Below, piece by piece: positions 33,807-36,377 of a stretch of 36,377 nucleotides of DNA. The stretch spans positions 1-36,377 of the forward strand of contig JAETQR010000036.1 in assembly GCA_021770615.1 (NCBI GenBank). Reading direction: 5' to 3'. The stretch comes from Lachnospiraceae bacterium (GTDB taxonomy: Bacteria; Bacillota_A; Clostridia; Lachnospirales; Lachnospiraceae). How positions within the stretch are numbered: the stretch's first letter is position 1; each line of letters starts with the position of its first letter. The translations under genes were made by a program, and so were the position numbers. Under the pieces are notes generated by a model. That model saw nothing but the letters and a program-made list of their open reading frames with translations, did not search any database and had not been told where the DNA came from.

Positions 33807-35637
33807 CGCCTTCACCTCCTATCTCGTTTTTGTCAAGATTGTAATAATGACTCTGAACCTCATACAGATCTGCATATTCGCCACCTTGTTCCATCAACTC
33901 CCAATGCGTCCCATCCTCCACGATCGTGCCATCCTTCATAAAGAATATACGATCGGAAAACTGCGTGCTCGCCAAGCGGTGTGAAATAAACACAGCCGTC
34001 TTGCCCCCACAAAATTCTTCATACTTTTCGTACACTTCTTTTTCGGCGATCGGATCCAGATTGGCAGTTGGCTCATCCAGCAGTAAAACCGGCGCCCCTT
34101 TGTACAATGCCCGTGCCAATAAAAGTTTCTGATTCTGTCCCCCCGACAAAAGAACCCCATCGTCCGTCAACTGTTTTGTCATATACGAATCAGGCGTAAT
34201 TTTTTTCTTCTTTAGTTCTTCCCATAGACCCGCCTTTTTTAATACTTCCACTACACGCTCCCTGTCAATCTGCGGCTTTGGCTTAAGTGCGATATTTTCA
34301 TCCAGCATAAACGGAAAGATCAGAATATCCTGGAACACCGCTGCGTACAGCGCATACACATCCTTCTTCCTCAATCTGCGTATATCCACCCCGTTTATCC
34401 GAATCTGTCCGGAAGTCGGCTCATAGAAACCGATCATCAGCTTGATCAGTGTCGTTTTTCCCGCACCATTTAATCCGACGAGTGCAATATGTTCCCCCTT
34501 TTTTATCGTGAAACTCAAATCCCGAATCGTCGGAGCCTGACTATCCGGATAAGAAAATGTCACATGATCAAACACGATCTCCACACCCTCCGAATGATCC
34601 GGCATCTCCACCCCACCATCTTCTACATCCTCCGGTGGAGTCGCTAAATATTTTCTCAGATCATTGATTCCAACATTGGCTGTCCTGAGATTGCTGATCT
34701 GCCTCACCATCTGCTGGATCCAGTTGGAAAATCCGACGATCGCACCAAAATAAAGCATAAAATCTCCCACACTGATCTCTCCCTGCATTGTTCTTACGAT
34801 CAGATAAACATATGCCAGGCTGTCTCTGAGAAAGCCCAGGACACAATTCATGATATGTGTATAAAATTCCTGCCGGCTCCGTTCTCTCCGTATTTTATTT
34901 CCCTCTCCCTGCCACTTTTTCATCAGGCCTTTCAGCCATTCCTGCATGTGGTAAACACGGATATCTTTTCCCGCCCAACTGCCGCAGTTGATGCAATAAT
35001 ATAATTTCTTCTGGATCTTCGCAAATAAGTCCTTCGTCCGCTCATAACACACCGTCTCTCTTTTCTGAAACCAGTATGTCACGACAGAGGACAACAACAG
35101 TAAGATCACAACAATAATATGAAGTGATGATAAAATTCCCGTATAAAGAAAAAAACAGCAGAAACTGATCATAAACTGCGGAACCACCTGATAAAACCGT
35201 GAAGTCGCCCCGTAATCACCCTGATTTACCACGTTTACCGCCCGCTGGTACTTTTCCAGTGTGTTTCCATTCTCTGCCTCCGAATAATTACAGTCGATCG
35301 AAGTCAGGAAAATTTTCTGCAAAAACACATTCCGCATATCATTGTAATAAAAATATTTTGCGGTGCTTACATACCCATTTACTGCCCGCAAAACCAGAAG
35401 GCTTCCCACCACAGCCGCAAGTGTTCCTGCGATTTTTACCAGTTCTGCTTTTTGTACAAAAAGATCCACTGCTACTTTCGGCAGATAAATCTCAAACATC
35501 GGCAGAAAAATACCTGTCAAGATTGAAATCAAAGAAAAAATCAGAATCCTTTTATCGTAGAACCAGCTTTCCTTTGCCAGATAAACCGCATTTTGATATA
35601 TATTATAACCCTTCTTTTTGTTCTTTTCCTTTTTCAT
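33790..35637 (-). CDS. ABC exporter half-transporter (615 aa)
   Basis: First gene of the exporter pair. The N-terminus is very basic (KKEKNKKKGYNIY). Membrane segments at about 31-55, 70-90, 155-190 and 270-305 form the transmembrane domain. The ATPase domain has Walker A GLNGAGKTT (388-396), Q-loop VFQDILIF, signature LSGGQNQKLLLARAL (from 497), Walker B VLLLDEPTANLDP (517-529) and H-loop ISHRLAST (H553). All catalytic residues look intact, so neither half is obviously degenerate. AAGGGGGATACGC precedes the ATG. The operator-like hairpin at 35670-35686 suggests repression by an unseen regulator. No precursor peptide, immunity gene or regulator is adjacent, so the substrate is open. Confidence 0.92.
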   Translation of the reverse strand: MKKEKNKKKGYNIYQNAVYLAKESWFYDKRILIFSLISILTGIFLPMFEIYLPKVAVDLFVQKAELVKIAGTLAAVVGSLLVLRAVNGYVSTAKYFYYNDMRNVFLQKIFLTSIDCNYSEAENGNTLEKYQRAVNVVNQGDYGATSRFYQVVPQFMISFCCFFLYTGILSSLHIIVVILLLLSSVVTYWFQKRETVCYERTKDLFAKIQKKLYYCINCGSWAGKDIRVYHMQEWLKGLMKKWQGEGNKIRRERSRQEFYTHIMNCVLGFLRDSLAYVYLIVRTMQGEISVGDFMLYFGAIVGFSNWIQQMVRQISNLRTANVGINDLRKYLATPPEDVEDGGVEMPDHSEGVEIVFDHVTFSYPDSQAPTIRDLSFTIKKGEHIALVGLNGAGKTTLIKLMIGFYEPTSGQIRINGVDIRRLRKKDVYALYAAVFQDILIFPFMLDENIALKPKPQIDRERVVEVLKKAGLWEELKKKKITPDSYMTKQLTDDGVLLSGGQNQKLLLARALYKGAPVLLLDEPTANLDPIAEKEVYEKYEEFCGGKTAVFISHRLASTQFSDRIFFMKDGTIVEDGTHWELMEQGGEYADLYEVQSHYYNLDKNEIGGEGVECYE

Positions 35638-35669
35638 GCGTATCCCCCTTTATTTTGTAAAGCAGACTC

Positions 35670-35702
35670 CGGAACTCTCTGTTCCGACTGTTTTAAAGTA
35701 TA
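35670..35702 (-). promoter_or_regulatory. Promoter and operator-like palindrome of the ABC exporter operon
   Basis: On the minus strand an extended -10 (TGTTATACT; TATACT at 35697-35702) is followed, just past the expected start, by CGGAAC-AGAGA-GTTCCG (35670-35686), a 6-bp inverted repeat suited to a repressor or a leader hairpin. Confidence 0.5.
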
Positions 35703-35720
35703 ACACAAATTTTCCGAAAA

Positions 35721-35755
35721 TAAAAAATCGCGCACAAGAGGTCATCTCCTGTGCA
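35721..35755 (-). terminator. Terminator downstream of the Doc-like gene
   Basis: GCACAGGAG and CTCTTGTGC (35746-35754 and 35732-35740) form a stem with one mismatch, followed on the minus strand by GCGATTTTTTATTTT. It lies about 280 bases past the Doc-like stop and just upstream of the ABC exporter promoter. Confidence 0.65.
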
Positions 35756-36032
35756 CGAATGGTAATTTCCCACATGACACAAGTTTGGCTTTGCCAAACT
35801 TGCAATGGTTCAGCCTCTGGCGAGACTATTTCATCTGCTTTGCAAATTATTCAAGCTAATCTAGTAACTTTCCCAAAAAACAGGCGTTTTTCTGTTGTTT
35901 TCTCTTGATTGAATTTATGGTTGACCAACTTTTTTGTTTAATCAGGTTCTTTTGTCTGTTTTCTGCTTGTTATTTCTTTATCTAAATTGGTCAAAACGGA
36001 AAGTTGGTCAGGCGGGTTCGGGGTTGGTCAAG
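35756..36032. other. Intergenic stretch with hairpin and short repeats
   Basis: No convincing gene. It holds a perfect 10-bp hairpin CAAGTTTGGC/GCCAAACTTG (35780-35802) and three copies of TTGGTCA (35987, 36004, 36024), with an inverted TTGACCAA at 35921. AT-rich; possibly decayed DNA. Confidence 0.5.
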
Positions 36033-36377
36033 TTATATTTGATGCTCTAACAGCCATTGCAATACATCTTCATACTGTTTTTTATCTGCCGCTACATCCA
36101 GTATTAAATCTGATAACTCTCTCTGTATATATTCCAGTTCATACCCATTAACGGATAAAAACACCAGCATTGCATGAACGCCAATTCTTTTATTTCCGTC
36201 TACCATTGCATGGTTCTTTACCAGTCCATAGCATAATCTCGCTGCCTTTGCTTGAATGCTTGGATATAATTCTTCTCCACCATAGGATTGAAAAGGTGTT
36301 TCTAAGGCAGATTCAAGTAGTCCAATATCTCTAATGCCATCACTGCCCCCAGTCATTTTGATTAGTTCCGAATGAAG
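36033..36377 (-). CDS. doc: Doc/Fic-family death-on-curing toxin (partial, 5' end outside window)
   Basis: The frame is open to the window edge, reading LHSELIKMTGG before the internal Met at 36356, which matches the usual Doc N-terminal region; the true start lies outside. The central motif HAMVDGNKRIG matches the Fic/Doc consensus HxFxDxNKR, with Met in place of the usual Phe, as is common in Doc. GSDGIRDIGLLESALETPFQSYGG and YPSIQAKAARLCYGLVKNH also match the family. Doc toxins phosphorylate elongation factor Tu and arrest translation; the Phd-type antitoxin gene normally sits just upstream, here beyond the window. The C-terminal end (LQWLLEHQI) is complete. Confidence 0.92.
   Translation of the reverse strand, partial: LHSELIKMTGGSDGIRDIGLLESALETPFQSYGGEELYPSIQAKAARLCYGLVKNHAMVDGNKRIGVHAMLVFLSVNGYELEYIQRELSDLILDVAADKKQYEDVLQWLLEHQI

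Noticed and set aside
35987..36030. TTGGTCA repeats considered as a CRISPR array
   Set aside because: Repeats are only seven bases, unevenly spaced, and no cas genes are present.

Overview
The window looks like chromosomal DNA from a gut-type Lachnospiraceae (Bacillota, Clostridia). The inference rests on strong Shine-Dalgarno sites, a Phe T-box leader on pheST, small protein families common in that group, and surface proteins pairing leucine-rich repeats with a very basic C-terminal Fn3-like domain. I cannot name the species. Most genes lie on the minus strand.

Layout. 1-7427 (minus) is an apparent operon of five membrane-anchored or secreted paralogues: two large LRR/Fn3-like proteins and three copies of a smaller anchored family (one without LRRs, one running off the window). 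7650-8432 (plus) encodes an AP2-type protein with a degenerate HNH core. 8452-13143 (minus) is the pheS-pheT operon with its T-box leader, followed by a VanZ-like and a small membrane protein. 13316-14326 (plus) is an AT-rich zinc-ribbon membrane protein. 14517-14940 is a decayed Rpn-type nuclease/transposase gene. 15090-16942 (minus) holds a small cysteine-rich protein and a GH51 arabinofuranosidase. 17140-17420 is a probable type I toxin-antitoxin locus: a 31-residue holin-like toxin, an SD-sequestering leader and a convergent antisense RNA. 17492-19911 (minus) is a promoter, a remnant of an alanine symporter gene, a pyridoxamine kinase and a dGTPase. 20201-21509 (minus) encodes a secreted metallo-beta-lactamase-fold protein and a DUF3006 protein. 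21675-24361 (plus) encodes a sodium-dependent transporter and a PAS-GGDEF protein. 24405-27227 (minus) encodes the TrkA/TrkH potassium uptake pair. 27976-31918 (plus) encodes a two-gene MacB/Bce-type ABC system plus an XRE regulator. 31950-35637 (minus) encodes a heterodimeric ABC exporter. 36033-36377 is the 3' part of a Doc/Fic toxin gene.

The most unusual signal is non-coding. Two related elements (19914-20196 and 27585-27845) each form a hairpin of about 260-280 bases. Both enclose an almost identical, gap-free core of about 119 bases with three internal hairpins and a possible loop-loop pseudoknot, while the arms and one inner stem have changed sequence with pairing kept. This is a good candidate for an undescribed structured RNA or a non-autonomous mobile hairpin. 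A third, unrelated palindromic element (27283-27521) lies beside the second copy in the same intergenic region.
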